Part shown: one piece after another, positions 49,373-63,508 of the stretch
Layout: every line of letters begins with the position of its first letter
Position numbering within the stretch: the stretch's first letter is position 1
Assembly: GCF_047495875.1 (NCBI RefSeq)
Contig: NC_092459.1
Location: forward strand, 35,048,134-35,112,133
Origin: Pithys albifrons albifrons
Taxonomy: Eukaryota > Chordata > Aves > Passeriformes > Thamnophilidae
DNA length: 64,000 nt
Reading direction: 5' to 3'
Translations under genes and position numbers: made by a program
The notes under the pieces: model-generated
Databases searched by the model: none
What the model was told of the DNA's origin: nothing
The model's input: the letters and a program-made list of their open reading frames with translations, nothing else

Positions 49373-52300
49373 TGCAAGAGGGTGAAGCAGGAATAACCCA
49401 TTTGAGTCAGTTCACCTATATTCAGAAAAATATATCAAGGCTATAAAAATAAAATTACAAAACTTGCTGGTGTATATGCATGAATTGTGCTAACAGACCT
49501 GAATATGCAATATTTAGGAAGTAGCGAGTAAAATTTTGCAGCTCTGACTACTACAATTACCTCAAGGATTTCAGGAAAGCATCATGTGGTGAAGAATGGA
49601 TCAGTGCACTTTTCTGTCTGTTGTCAGCCACAGCCTTGTATAGGATCACCAAAAAAAGTAATGGGGCATAAGGAGGGCAGTGTTATGAGGTACTGGAAAT
49701 GGTACTGTAACCTAAAGCCTTACATCACCGTGTCCTCCACCCCCTTACCCTCCAGTGTCAAACATTTTAATACACAAACATTTACATGTGCCTATTGGTT
49801 GTCTTCTTCCATTTTACTGTTGTAAAGAATTCACATTTTTAAACTTCACATATGATTTTCCCTGCCTAGATTTTGGAGAAACACATCACCAAATCTGCTT
49901 TACTCTTCATCTTAAAAAAACCCCAAACTGCCACAGTGCTTTAGCAGAAAGGAAAACTATATTTCTTATGCAAAGTTTTTTTTTTAAATGTTCTCTTACA
50001 TCTTTGTAAAAGGATTTTTCGTGACTGATTCTAAGGGTAAAGCAGCAGCATGGTATTGCATATTACCTGGAGAGTAGAATCAAGTCAAATAAAAATATAT
50101 TGAACTGGAATGGTAAAAAAATTACAGGCCAAATATGAATCATGTGAGTAATACTGAACACTTAAGAGCCATTGAAGTCAAATACACTGAGTTAGGATGT
50201 TCTTCCACTGTTGCAGTAGACTGGAGCCTGGATCCTCCATGAGCTTACACAGCTGTGTTGGGCTGAGATACAGTGAAGATCAGCCTTTCTTCTGTACCAG
50301 TATGTTAGTGAAAAGAGCAGCATAGGACAGGGTGACAACTGAACTTTCAAGTATTTCCTACTGATTTCCTTAGGGGTAGGAGGAGGTTTGAGACACTGTC
50401 CCTTCTATTCACTTGCAGCACATAAGAAATGGGCATATACTTTCCACTGCAGACCTGTTGCCTCTTTGGAAATTTTGCTTGGAAGCTGAGTGAAAGCCAG
50501 CTGAAAATGTCACTTTTATTAAGCTCAGTTTTCTGCATAGAGCAGTGAAGAATGGAGGACTTGAGTTAAAACTTTTATTTTTGTGGATCATTTACTAGGG
50601 CTTCACATCCTCTGTCACTCGCTTACCTGTTACATGCATCCTTCTGTTTTTTTGCAGATAGTACCTGGCTATGTTTTGTTCTCAAAACCCTCCTTCCTCT
50701 CTCTGCAGCTGACCTTTGGGATGCTCCCTGGTTCCAGGCAGGTGGCATGTATGTGTACTGTACCATCTATACATACCTACTGCTTAACCTGCTTCTCCAC
50801 CACTGATCTATCACCCCTCTGCTGATCCCGTGCAGTACTTTGCACTTAGCATACCTTTTCCATTCATAAAACAAAAGACACTACCCATCTTCTGCTGGCA
50901 AATCCCTTCCTTGTCTGTTCTGAACCACCACTGGTAATTCTGTCATCCTCCAAGCTCATTTGCTCCTTTTTCTCTCCCATATGAAAGCTGATTTGGGTCA
51001 TGCTTGTTCTTCTGTAAAGTATTTCCAACAACCTGTTTCCCTACCTCAGACCTTGTTTCTGAAATTATTCCCTAGGCCTAGGTCACCTCTTAGCCTGAAG
51101 ATGCTCATAAATTACCACCTTTCTAGAACTTTCTCCCATGGAATCTTTATGTTCTCCTTTCCACCCACAGTTCAGAGTCTCTCTGATCACCATTTCAGAA
51201 GATAAAGCTTTCCCAGCCCTCCTCGCCCTTTTTCCTCACTAACCAGCAACATTTCATCACCCTTGTGCCCCTTCTTGGGCATTCTTGGGTTGCTCATCCC
51301 TTTGGTTTCAGACCTCACCTTTGGGGCCTGGCATTCTTCTGCTGATGCATTAATTTGGGATTTGTGTTGATCCCACACAGTCTGGTTCAGTCCAGCTTTC
51401 CTCTAATTGCTTCCTTCCCTCCTTCCTGCCCTCCTCCTGCTTTCCTAAGAGAACTTTGACTCATGCTGCCTGTTTTGTTTAAGCCTGCAACAACTGCACC
51501 CATCTTGTGAACCAAACCCATGCTGTCTTCATTTGAATCTCCCCATAAACTATACTTCTGGCATAATGCCTCTCCAGCTCTGATTCTTCTGCTGAAATAT
51601 ATCCCGTTTCTCTATAATAAAAACAAATCCTGTTTCATAACAAAACAAAAAGAACTGAGCAAGAGACTGACTATGCAATTAATTTTTGCCGGTTGCTTTC
51701 TGCCAAGAGCAACATGCTTGTTCTTATCCCACTCCTTAGGGTTGTCCTCCCCATGTGCCTCCTGTTTGTCCTTTTGTTTCGTTACAAAAGGCTTTCAAGT
51801 CCTTCCTGAGCACTCCTGGCCTGATCCTGTGCTCACATTGGTGTGAAGTGAGGAGTAACTCCCCTGCAGCAAACAGAGCTTTGCCAAGGTGAAATTTCTG
51901 TGGAAGGCGATCTGCCCTTTGTTTTAATATTAGCTAATAAAGCCTGTGTGCAGCTTCAGCACAGCACTCTGGTTTTAATTAATAAGAATTAGCATATACA
52001 TCTACATACACTCTTCTTTTTCTCTTTGTGGGCTCAGCTACTTTGAAGAAAACCTCTTTGTATGCCTTCCTGGTTATTCTATATCTTGACATTAAAAATC
52101 CCCAAACGAATAAAACCCGAACCCCAAAGTACCACCAAACTCCCACGCAAACAAAGGCTTTGGTGCTGCGGGTGCGGGAGCGCTGGGAGCAGCCCGTCCC
52201 GCCTGCCCTGGCTCCCAGCCCTGCTCCCGGCCGCTGGGGAGCCATCCAATTCCCAGCCTCTGTCCCTTCCTCCGCCTTTGCACAATCCCACTGCAGCGAC

Positions 52301-54374
52301 TTCCCAGTCCTAATTGGAGCCTCTGGGCATCATTGTATTATTATTATTTAATAAACAACCACATAAAACACTGGTTGACATTTAAATAAGAATAAAGAAA
52401 GGAAAGCTCTGACTCCTAGACTGTTTTGTTTTCCTGTTGACTTGGGTGGAAGCTGGAGCAGGTTTTCCATACAATACCCATGCTCACACAACACATGCTT
52501 ACCTTTAATGTTATAGGGAAGGCACTGCCAGCATGGGCCCAGTGGGGATGAGTGTGCCAGACCTACTGAAGCTGTCAATCCTGGCTGCAACATAAGCTGT
52601 AAATACAGAGTAATAACCTGAACACTCCTGGTAAAATGCACAGCTTTTTTGCCTCAGCTACAATTTGCAAGGGTTCAGCCTCATTGTCTGGATTGTGACC
52701 CCCAGCATGTCCTTTTGAGTGGTTATCTGAAAAGTGCAGCAATCAAGATGCTATTAAGAAGAACAAATGGAAAAAATAGTTTTACTTTTGCATTTGATTG
52801 TAAACGTGAAACATTCCAGTGTTGAGAGTTATCATGACAAAAGAAAATGTGGTGTCCTTGAAGTGAACACAGAAAAGCACAACTCGCTCAATAAGGTTTT
52901 GAAAGAAAAACAAAAAGTTGAAGGCCAGAACTGACTCCTTTAGAAACAAGTATAAAATGAGACAGGATTCAAAGTGCTTAAAGTATTTTGGTGGCAATCA
53001 ACAAAGAAGTGTCTGTTACTAGAATTGATTGAATTAAGAAAAGGGAGAGAAAATCTTGAGAACTTTCTAAAAAGTGAAGATTTGATGTGTGGGGAGTATA
53101 AGGACAAAATTCTCCTGGGCCACGACGGGAGCCCTGAATCAGCATAACTCTTTTTCTTGAAGAAAGTGAAAACCAGACAAGGGCGAGTACGTACACCCTT
53201 TTTATCCTTTTCCATTGTGGATCAAAGAGGAGGAATTCACAGGGCTGCCAGCTCTCCACTTTCCTGCAGTGAGTCTGCAGTGCAGGCTGGGTTTATTTCC
53301 CTCGGTTAAGCAATACTTCTTTATTACTCTAAATGATCAGGGCCTTTAATTGACTTGTGTGATCTGAGTCCTATTTACTGGTTTGTGTTTTTAAAGTATT
53401 TAGTAGGAGTGAAACATTCTTGCTGTTTATAAAAATTATGTACATATATGCTTTAATTCTAGGGAGTTCACCCCTCATTCTTCCCACCATTTCATTACAT
53501 GTTTGCTTTCCTGTATTGTATATTAAAAACTTCATGCAGTGGCTCACTTGAATTTACATATGTGGACTGTAATAATTCTGTGATGTTGCTTGGAACTTTT
53601 GTATGAACATGTTATACAGAGTCAATGTGGGCATGACAAATAGATTACAGATTTTTCGTAGATAAACACAGTGAATGCAAATGTGAGTGAATTTGTGTGC
53701 AAGTTTTAATATCTAAGCAAAGCTTACAAGTGCCTAACACCTGTAACCACAACTGCCAGTGCAAACAGGGAAACTAGTTTCAAGGCATTTATTCTGATTT
53801 TAAAATGTTGGACTCTGAAATATTTGAGCTGTAATCGTGGGGATGTGTTCATCCTCCGGAAGGTATTTAAGACTTTGTTGTTAAAGAATAAAGACTTTCT
53901 TAGCAGCTGATACACCAAACTCCTTGTGCAAACAAGTACTGGAATGATGAGGACTGCCTTATGAAGCAACCTGTGTCTTTTAAAGACATTATGGAAATCT
54001 TACTGTGAAATGGATTTAAAAGTGTTAGTTGATGGTCTTGGGGAGATTGGCATTAAGCATGAAGAAATTTTTTTGGAAAGCTAAATGGGAACTTATCGGA
54101 AGGGTGCTGGATTCCCATGAGTGGCTGTGTAGCTGCTATAGCTGTGGTCCTGATACAGGGAACTTGCTCAGGAAAGGCATTTCAGGGGCATACAATGTAA
54201 GGAGAAAATGGAATGTGTTTGAAGATGGAGTGTAGTAATTCTCCCCTGGCAGGAGACGGACTGACTGCTTTTTTGTGAGAATAATGAGACAAAATATATT
54301 AAATTGTTACCAAAGACATAGATAAGTGTGTTCTGTAAAGTTTTCTGGTGCATAATATCAAAACCATTTTGTCA
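49373..54374. other. Intergenic
   Basis: Unique AT-rich sequence. A small GC- and CpG-richer patch at about 52,155-52,290 stands out, with no recognised gene. Confidence 0.6.
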
Positions 54375-54460
54375 AGGCCAGGCTGAATGGGATCTAGTGG
54401 AGTTGTAACTAGATGATCTTTAAGATCCCTTCCAACTCAAACCATTCTATGATTCTGTGA
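54375..54460 (+). mobile_element. Short CR1 3' end
   Basis: AGATGATCTTTAAGATCCCT followed by TCCAACTCAAACCATTCTAT and GATTCTGTGA is the plus-strand CR1 terminus with octamers. Confidence 0.88.
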
Positions 54461-55560
54461 AAACTGTTCATATCACAAAAAGGAAATACATACAAGTCCA
54501 AGACCTTAGGCAACAAAAAAGGTAAAATGAACCCCTTTCAGTGCTTTCTTTATTAATGAATACAAATCTTTGCTTGTTTGTTTATTTGGTGGAGGTAAAG
54601 TGGTCCTTAATTGGCTTGCAAAGTATTTCCTAGAGAGATAGTTCAGGTTCAACATGTGAAGGAAACTGTTTTGAATTCACTGGAAGTCCACCAGCTTTTT
54701 CTAAATAAAACCATATTACAGTAGCTGTTGAACTGCTATAAGAAAAGTTATGTTTCTCAGAGAGAGGAAATTAAATTGTCTTTGTATTTGCATTTCTTTA
54801 GAGTTCACTCTGAGTGATTTATTGGTGGAAAATCATAAGGAGACAACCTTCAAAATGGCCAGTAAACTGAAGAAACTGGGCTGGGAGCATCTGTATCTTC
54901 CCATTTGAAATTCTTGTCTGTTGCTTGCTACTACAGAGTACCTGGCAACACCAGTAAAAAAACAAATTACATTAGTCCCATTGTGTTTTAGACGCTCTTT
55001 TTTTCTGTATAGCATTAGAATGATGTGAGAGACTGATTGTATGTTGTTCCAGTAATTTGGGGGCAAAAGCCAGTGAGGACCCTGTCAGACTCTGAACAAT
55101 GTTTTTTGTTTTCATACACTGATTCATCAGTGTTTATAGGCCTCCAACATGTAAATCACCCTGAGGTAATCTGGAAGGGAAGGATATGAATAAGCAAATT
55201 AAATTGGCTAAGAGCCTAAGGAACACCCTGTTTAGGGATAAAATCACATGCCTGTCCTAGTGCCAATAGTTTTGGAGAAAGAAATAGAGTTAAAATCTTT
55301 GCAGTTCATTTCTTTGCAGAGAGAGCTGATTAAGAAGACTTTGGTCTTCTCCTTTTTTATGTGTGAGTTCAGGCGACTGAGATAAGGTAATAAGTGATGT
55401 GTTTTCTGCAAGTAACTCTTGATGACACAGAAGGATGTCATCCAGGTCGCAGAGGGTGTAGGAACTAGTTGCCTCATTTATGGTAATTATTTTGTGTTCA
55501 GCTTTATGATATGAGCATTCAAAGGATTGAATTGCCCTTTATCTTTCCAAGTACCTCCTC

Positions 55561-55576
55561 TTTTTTTTTTTTTTTT
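55561..55576 (+). repeat. Poly(T) run of 16
   Basis: T16 homopolymer with no retroposed sequence recognised beside it. Confidence 0.85.
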
Positions 55577-58500
55577 GAAAGTAAGGCACAATTTTCCATC
55601 AGGAAACATCTCCACCCGACTCAGCAGTTACTAGCATACATTAAGGTGCTCTATATCTAAAGAATAACCAAACCAACTACTCTCTTCTTACCATCTGCCA
55701 GGCTTGTGCCTTCAAAGGTATGATGTAATGGGAAAAGGGGGCTGAGGTGAAGAAAACATTTCACTGAAAGTTGTACAGAGGAAAAAGTATTTCCATTCTT
55801 AGTTTACTTGTTTACAGTATAAATGATACTTTTTTGGTTTTTAAGAAACTTGCTGTTAGCTGGAAGACTAACTATTTCTACCATTCCACACAGGTCTTTG
55901 AACTTGTATGTCAATTCCAATCAGGAAAGCAGCTAGCTCTCTAGAAGAGACTTACCCTGTATATGCCTTCACTGGAGGAAATTCCCTGGCAGAACTGATG
56001 GCTGACACCAGACACTTTACCTGGGAGGGGATCATTATGACCTCTCCAAGTGCCAGAGAAGCTATAATTGGCATTTGTATATTATTAAGCACCAGAGAAT
56101 TTAACTGTAAACAGAAATCCATAGGAAATTAGGAGTCACCAGTTACATTGCTCACGGGGGTACTCATTTAAGAACAGCTTTTGAGCATTTTTCAGACACC
56201 ATTAAGAGCAGGGGAGAGGTAACCATGCCTTTTTTTTCTCCATTGTCTTTGGAATTCTAAAATCATATTTCTGGTTGAAGGGAAGTAACTTCCTGAGACC
56301 AAAACCAGCCAGAAAGCAATAAAGACATAGGATCACTAGAGATATCACTATCAGCCCTTTGAATGCCTTGGAACTGGCAGCATCACGAGATCCTACATAC
56401 AAATTCACAGATGGGCCAAAGACCCAGATAAACATAGCTGTGAAGATGGTTTCAATGCCTCTCACCTCACCCCAGCCACCTGATAGCTCAGCATCTCACA
56501 CCAGTCTTTACATCCTATGAAGACAAAAAGGCACCTTCCAGGAAAAATTGGTAAAACTCCAAAATAGGTGTGAAAGGGGTGTGATGAACCCTCTTTGTCT
56601 GTCTGACCATCTGAATTTTTTCGACAGGAGATATTCAGTGAGATGAATCCCAGCCTTACTGTTCAGCCCCTGCCCAGTCTGACCGTGGCTGCAGTGGAAA
56701 CTTCTGGTACTAAATGAGTAGTAGAAATTTTGTACAAGAGGTTTTGTTCAAGAATCCTTTTTGTTTTGAGCTGGAACTAGAGATTCACTCAATCTCTTGG
56801 ACATGGGCTATGGCTCTTACTCATTTTCAAGCAGTCAGACACTGCTCAGAGCAGTGGAAAGAAACAGAAGCAGCTGCTTTCACTTCTCTTATTGGTGTAT
56901 GGGCTCTGCAGAGAAATAGGAACCAAAGTAAGGTTAAGCTGAGTTTAAAGGAACAAGATAATGTTTGGTAGAGGAAGGGCAAAACGCATAAGCTGGCCAC
57001 GTATCTAACTTCAGTGTACATAAACTGTTGCCATGTCCTCAGGAAAACAAAAGATTTGGGAAACAGTCTAAAGCTAGGCCACATGAAATACAGAGCACGT
57101 GACACAACCCAGAGTCCTTTTGTCTCAATAGACAGCGCTCTAGAATCAGTATGACCTTACTTCTGCCCTTGTTAGTCTGAAATATGTAGCACAGCTGTAG
57201 GACGTAGTTCATCATTTATCAAGGGTAAATACAGTTCTGGAAGGGAACATGGAAGTGAAAAGTGTTCTGCACACAGCGTTTGCTTGCATGTTGTAACTTG
57301 CTGCTCAGAAAAAATACAGAACACTTTGTCTTCTTATAACACTGGTGAGCAACTCCTTATCATAACCTTGCGAGAGATTTCAAGTGCATTCATGAATAGG
57401 AAGATGATTAAGATGACACATCAAGGTTTTCTGAAAACTTTTTCCTATTGAGATGCATCCTCATATTTGTCTTAGTTTTCATTCCAAAACAAGGTATTTC
57501 TACTCTACAGTGAGATTGGTGGACCATATCCTTACACTCTTGGTGGCCCAGCTTGCTGTGAAACTCAAGCTGAGCAGTAGGAAAAGTGAGTTTACATGAG
57601 GGGCAGTCAAAGCTAAAGCAGCTAATTTAGCTGAAAGGCCCTGCAATGACCTTTGCAAAGGAGGCCTCCATTGCTCTGAGCAGTTGCTGTGACAAGGCTG
57701 AAAACTTGGCAACCTGACTGAAAAGTTTAGTGGGAAAGAAACCCAATGGGGGATTTAAAGGAGTTAATTTGTAGGTTAGAAAGAGGAAGTTGTCTATGTA
57801 GCTGGGTAACAGTTGAAAGTCCTGCGCTGAACACATCCATAAATCATCATGCCAGGTAGGGTATTTTCTCTTCTTTCAAGTATTTCCCAGGCTGGGAGTC
57901 TACTTTGGCCACAGCTGCTTCTCTTCAACAGTCCATTAGAGTCCTGAGACTGGGTTTTGCATAGGCTGTGTAAGAAGGATGTAATACTTCTCTCTGTTAT
58001 GCAGCTGAAGAGTTAGGTCTCTAGCCTGACTTTCTGTGATTCTGTGATGTGCCTTTTTTGAGGAGAGTACCCATACTAATTACCCTACATCTAAGGAAAT
58101 CTAATTTCAGAGCACAAGGACACAGAGGAAAAAAAGGAAGCCTGATTTTTCCAGTGTTCAAATGACTGTATCAGTGCAGAGATTTGTGTCATGGAGGGTG
58201 CCTCTGGGCCTTCTTGCCACTGAGGTTGTTAATAGAGGGCAGGAAAACAACTGAGACTAATGGCTTCAGTGACAGACACCAGAGGAGTACAGATGTTATC
58301 TCTGGCACTAGGCTGAGGGGTCTGCAATAGACAGTGCAATGGCTGAAAGGTTTACCCTGTCCCTCCTTGGGTCTAGGGCTATAAATGAGTGCTGACCATA
58401 CAGACCAACAGCACAGGTTTCACCACGCTTGCAAACTGAAAAAGCTCCGGTGGTTCTCTCTTCTTCAAAGTGTTTTGCGAAGCCATACTTGGGCTGTGAA

Positions 58501-59159
58501 TGGTATGGATGTGTCCAGTTCAGTGGAAGTGGAGGTAATAGAGAGGCCAGGTTAAATTTATACTGTAGCCTAATTTTCTTGATTTGATAGAGCAAAGAAA
58601 GGAATCCCAGAAGTCACATATCTTGAGATTTACTCCAGATCAGTTGCAAAGAACCAAAGAAAAAGTAGGTATGCTTCTTGACATGGCTACTCTGACCCTC
58701 ATAGTGTATAGCACTTCCTGTCTGCTTTTCTGGCTTAGCCACCCTGTTCTTACTGCCCTAGGTCTGTAGCCCCAAGAACCAAATAAACACCTGCTCCTTG
58801 TTGTCTGGTGCCCTCTGGTGCTGCAGATACCTGTCTGGTCTACATCCCATCACACCTTTATGCAGTTATGGGAACCAGCCTATTCACCAACAGGAACTCA
58901 TGAACTGGTATGTTCTTTTTCTCAGCTTCAGCCTGGCAGTGGAAAGGGCACTCTACTATGCCTTTAGGGCAAGTGGGACAAGCCTGGGAGATAAGAAGAG
59001 CTAGTCCTAGGTACTCTAGTTCTGTTTCAGTGCTTGAAGGAGGAGAGTGGGAAATAGACAGGCTCTCACTGGTCATCCTCCGAGTATATCTCCCTTGATC
59101 TCCAGCTTTAGCCTCTGACTTCTATCACCCATACTCTTTTATTACTGTTACCTTCATGT

Positions 59160-59197
59160 AGTTGCCCAGTCTCACTGCAGTTGCCCAATCTCACTGC
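59160..59197. repeat. 19-bp tandem duplication
   Basis: AGTTGCCCAGTCTCACTGC followed by the same unit with one G-to-A change. Confidence 0.85.
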
Positions 59198-62100
59198 TGT
59201 GTCTTCCTCCTTCAACATACAGCTCTTCCCCTAGGATGCTATTCCCACCACTCACGGTCTCTGATCCTGCCCCATATATTGCAGTGCCCATGGCTCAGTA
59301 ATGTTTGGAGCTTACCCGTGCTCAGGTCCATTATTCAGAAAACAGGATTACAATACCTTTACTGTCATTCTTCTCCCCTCTACTTAATCGGTGCTAATTG
59401 ATTGATTGATGGTGGCTCTCTTGTTTAACAATATCCCAAGTCCAAGAAGCAGCCACATGCCTATTATTCTCACATATTTAACTGGAGCATACAAGAATGT
59501 ATTAACTTCTAGAAAATAGTTAGAGCCTCTTCTAAATTAGTTTGTATGACTTGTCAGGGCTCATTTCACCGTACAAAAAGCTGATGACAGAGGCAGATAG
59601 CAACAACAGGGTGACAGGTTGTTCTCTTGGTTTTGGTCCAAGTAATTTTTACCCTCACAGAAAATGAGTGAATTACTGAGTGGTTACTTCGTGACTGCAA
59701 ACTTCACAGTGATGGTAGATTCTTGCCTGTAAGCCTGCTTTGCCATGCCTGATGCTTGTGTCCTGTTCAGTTTAGTGCTTCCTTCCTGAGATGGTCAAAA
59801 GCTGTTCATGATGGTGTTATCCTAGTGCTGCACAAATAGTGGATACGTGCCATGTGGTAACAGGGATCAGTTTAGAGAGGCTGAGGCTGACCAATCACTG
59901 TTTGTCCCCAGCCTGCTCTTTCTATGAATGAAATCCTAAGCAACCATGCCCTTCTCATCTGCTCCAGCACTTGGCTCAGATCCTCCAGCTTTCTTTCATT
60001 AGGCTCTTTTTGGCTAGCTTAGTTGGTGGACTTGCTCAGTTGTAGGCAGATGACAGTCCTTCCATGCTGTTGGTGCAGCTGGGAGTAACTACTGCAAGGA
60101 AGGAGCAAGATTCACCTACTGTGCGGGCTGAAACACAACAAGTTGTTTGATTGCAAACCAATTAGCTCCAAGAGTCCACTTTGCATGGACTTTCATGGCA
60201 GATTCATGACCTGAGGACCATCAGCCTGGTAGATTTCAATTCTCTGCCACAAGGAGCCATTATAGGAAGAAGTCCACAACACTTTTTCTCTTGGGTTTGT
60301 TTGCTTGTTTTTGACAAAACTCTCCTGGAAACAGGTGAACTGATTAAACAGAAAGTTAAGATATCTGCCCCGAACTCAACCAAACCAAATCAAACCCTAA
60401 ACTCAACAAACAGGTAATGAGCTGTTGGCAGGCACTAAGCTTGAAACCTGTGAGTTAGAACTGATAAAGGGTTGGCAGAGATGTAAGGAAACAGAAAATG
60501 GGACCTTATAAAGAGAAATTGGGCAATCTTCAAAAAAGTGGTGCTACCAGTCCTGTTAATGAATACTCAGATATGGCCCTTGCAGATTGCAGGTCCTTTG
60601 ATGCAATGCTCACTGGTGAGTCATTTGGAAGATCACTAATTGAAGGATAGAAAATGGCCTGCTGTGGCCTGCAGCCATTATGAGCTGCACATTTTTTAAG
60701 GGATGTTTGTTGCAATCCCTTCTGTTTTCTGCAGATGGGGTGTGGCTCGCCCATTCCTGACAAAGTGGCTGGTGCAGCCTTTGGTTGGGAAAATAAGGGT
60801 GTTGCATGAAAAGCTGGACTTCCCCTAGGGGGGAAAGTCACCTTCTTCCTCTCTAGTACAGCATCAGGGGTATGACAATTCCCTAAAGCACGGTAGAACC
60901 ACACAGAAATCTGGCAGCTTTATCCAGTTTGTAGTTAGATGGGTCTGCCTCATAAAAACATCTGAATCACACTGCACACTATCTACCTAGCTGCATAAAC
61001 ACAACCACATCCTGCTCATAGGATCTGAGCCTGATGTTCTAAAACTATGCCTCCTTTTTCTTTTTTTCACCAGAGGTCTTATGACCCTCACTTATTGCAT
61101 AATTATTTGGGCTTTCGTGTAAGCTGCTGTGCTTCAGGCTGCAATCAAAAGTGACGCTGTCACTCTTTGTTCATGTTAAATACAGGCACCCAAAGTTTCT
61201 TCGGCTGTGATGCATTAGGGAACTCATTCTTCAAGCAGAGTGGGAGGGACACCACACTGAGCCTCAGGGGTGACAGAGTGAGGATAAGCAGCAAGCCTGC
61301 AGCTGTGTCTGTGGTGGATAAGACAACTCCTACACCTCCCTGACTTCTCTTTGCCTTTCCAGACCACTGACTTTGCCAGTTGAAGACTGCCTGGTCAGCT
61401 CTGCTGGAAGCCTGGGACCAGGAGACAGACTGTAGCGCTGTGCTGCAAGTATGGGAAGCATGGACTTAGTTTTGTGGAGGCTGCAAGGAGGGAAGACTCT
61501 GGTGAGTATTTGCACAGATGCTGCATCCAGTTGGGTACACAGAAACTGAAATGCTCCTTCCATGTTTGTAGGAAGATGGAGGTTGCTATGCTAGGCCAAA
61601 CTGATTAAATCTGTTACCCTGCTTCAGCCCTGGCTGCTAGAGGAGATACAAGAAATGCTGTAGTACAACAATGATTTTTGTGTGGACATTTCTCATATCC
61701 TACTGATATCTAGGTCATTAGTTAACCATGTCAACAACTAGTGACCAGCACAAGTTGGGAAGAATGAAGGCTTTACACTGAACTATTCCAATCAATGCCC
61801 TACATGATTCCTCTCACTTAGCTGAAACAATAGTGAGCAAAGAATTATACCCTTCTGATCCTGTTCCTTCTGAAATAAATGGCAAACCCCATAATGTTAT
61901 CAAAGGTGAAGGTTCAAACCTGTCATTATGTTACATAGCACTCAGTAAATATCGTGACTAAGTATTAAAAATGTGTCAGCAATGATCATCTATAAGGCCT
62001 GTTGGAATGCTTTATGTGAACTGAAGCAGGTTGCCAGCTGCTTCTTAAAAGGCGATGCAGCAACTACCCTGAAAAATCATTTTTTCACTGTATACTACAG

Positions 62101-63219
62101 GTGAAAAATGGAGGTGAACAATATTTTACACACACAGTTATATAACTGATTATATTACAAAGACTGCAAGAACAAGACATTTATTTTTCACTTTTAGGAA
62201 TTTGAATGGGATCTCATTACCCAGAATCAGGATGTGTCTGGTTTGCTGAATACAATAACAAATGGGTTCTTCAAATTCAGAGAGAGAGATAGTTCAGCAG
62301 CACAAGAAAGATGTATTATTCCTGGAAATCTCTTGACTCAACTCCTCTCCTGTATCTGGCAGTGATTCAGTAGCATGGCAGTTATAATTGAGCAAAAACA
62401 TACTTCTGTTAGCAAACAGGAAGCAGCTGGGCAGCAGCACCAAGGTGGCATTGGGCTGTGTGAATGCCAAGGTGGCTGGTCAGGACTGGTCAAAAAAGAT
62501 TGGTGGTGGTGGTTTGGGCAAGGTGGTCATGCTTGCAGAGGGAAAATCTGAATTGCTTGTCACTGTGTGGTGATAAGAAAGGAGGATGCACAAGAGGATG
62601 ATAAGCTTGATGGGCACTTAACAGGGCAAAAAATGAGAGAAAACAGTGCTTCACTTCTATTTCTTTAATTGGTCATTTACTTATCTTTTCCTTTAGATTG
62701 AATACTTTGTATGAGAGAAAGTATTGACTTCAGCACTGAAACATAGTGTGTTTATGCTACATTAAGGTACTGTTACAGACATTGTGTAATATGGTTGGAG
62801 AGAGAATGGATTATCAGCAGGTAGCCAGCAGCCTGGGGAGAGTTTCTTGAGATTTGCGTGCTTCCATGTGCATCTCCTGAACTCCAACCCAGTCTGCTGG
62901 AGATATGGGAAAAACAGCTTGGCTGTGCTCCATTTATGAAAGAGGTCACGACATCAGGACTAAAATATGTGATCCATGTAGAAGATAGGGATTACTCACA
63001 GGATATTGCTAGGGCATTGATAAAACTTCTAACAAATTAGTGTAAAACTCTTATCACAAGTCTGTCTTTAGGAACCCATGGAACTGCTTGTAATTTTGAA
63101 AGTGTGGAATCACTGACAACTTCAGCTGCTGTCTTCTTCCTTCTTTTATTTTGTGAATGGAATACAGCTCTGTTGTTCAAGCTTTATGGAAGTTTTTCTA
63201 CTTGCCTGAATTGGTAGTC

Positions 63220-63508
63220 ATGGAATCACAGAATATCCTGAGTGGGAAAGGGACCCACAAGGATCATTGAAGTCCAGCTCCTGGCCCTGCACAGGATCAC
63301 CCCAAAAATCACACCATGTGCCTGAGGGCATTGTCAAAATCCTTCCTTGAACTCTGTCAGACTTGGTGCTGTGACACTTCCCTGGGGAGCCTGTTCCAGT
63401 CCCCAGTCACTCTGCTGAATGACCTTTTCCTAACATCTAGCCTAAGCCTCCCCTGACACAGCTTCATGCCATTCCCTTGGGTGATATGACTGGTCACCAA
63501 AGAGAAGA
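63220..63508 (-). mobile_element. CR1 3' fragment of an older subfamily
   Basis: Plus strand starts ATGGAATCACAGAATATCCT and GAGTGGGAAAGGGACCCACA, then CR1 ORF2-end sequence to about 63,508 (TGGTCACCAAAGAGAAGAAT). It differs in wording from the CR1 group at 8.6-46 kb, so it is a separate subfamily. Confidence 0.88.

Larger units (their letters stand above)
54461..63219. other. Intergenic
   Basis: Unique sequence with the poly(T) run and the 19-bp duplication. No SPACA1 or other recognisable exon. A minus-strand frame at 56,202-56,495 is treated under findings. Confidence 0.6.

Noticed and set aside
58030..58050. CR1 octamer-like TTCTGTGATTCTGTGATG
   Set aside because: No CR1 body sequence is attached on either side; too short to support a call.
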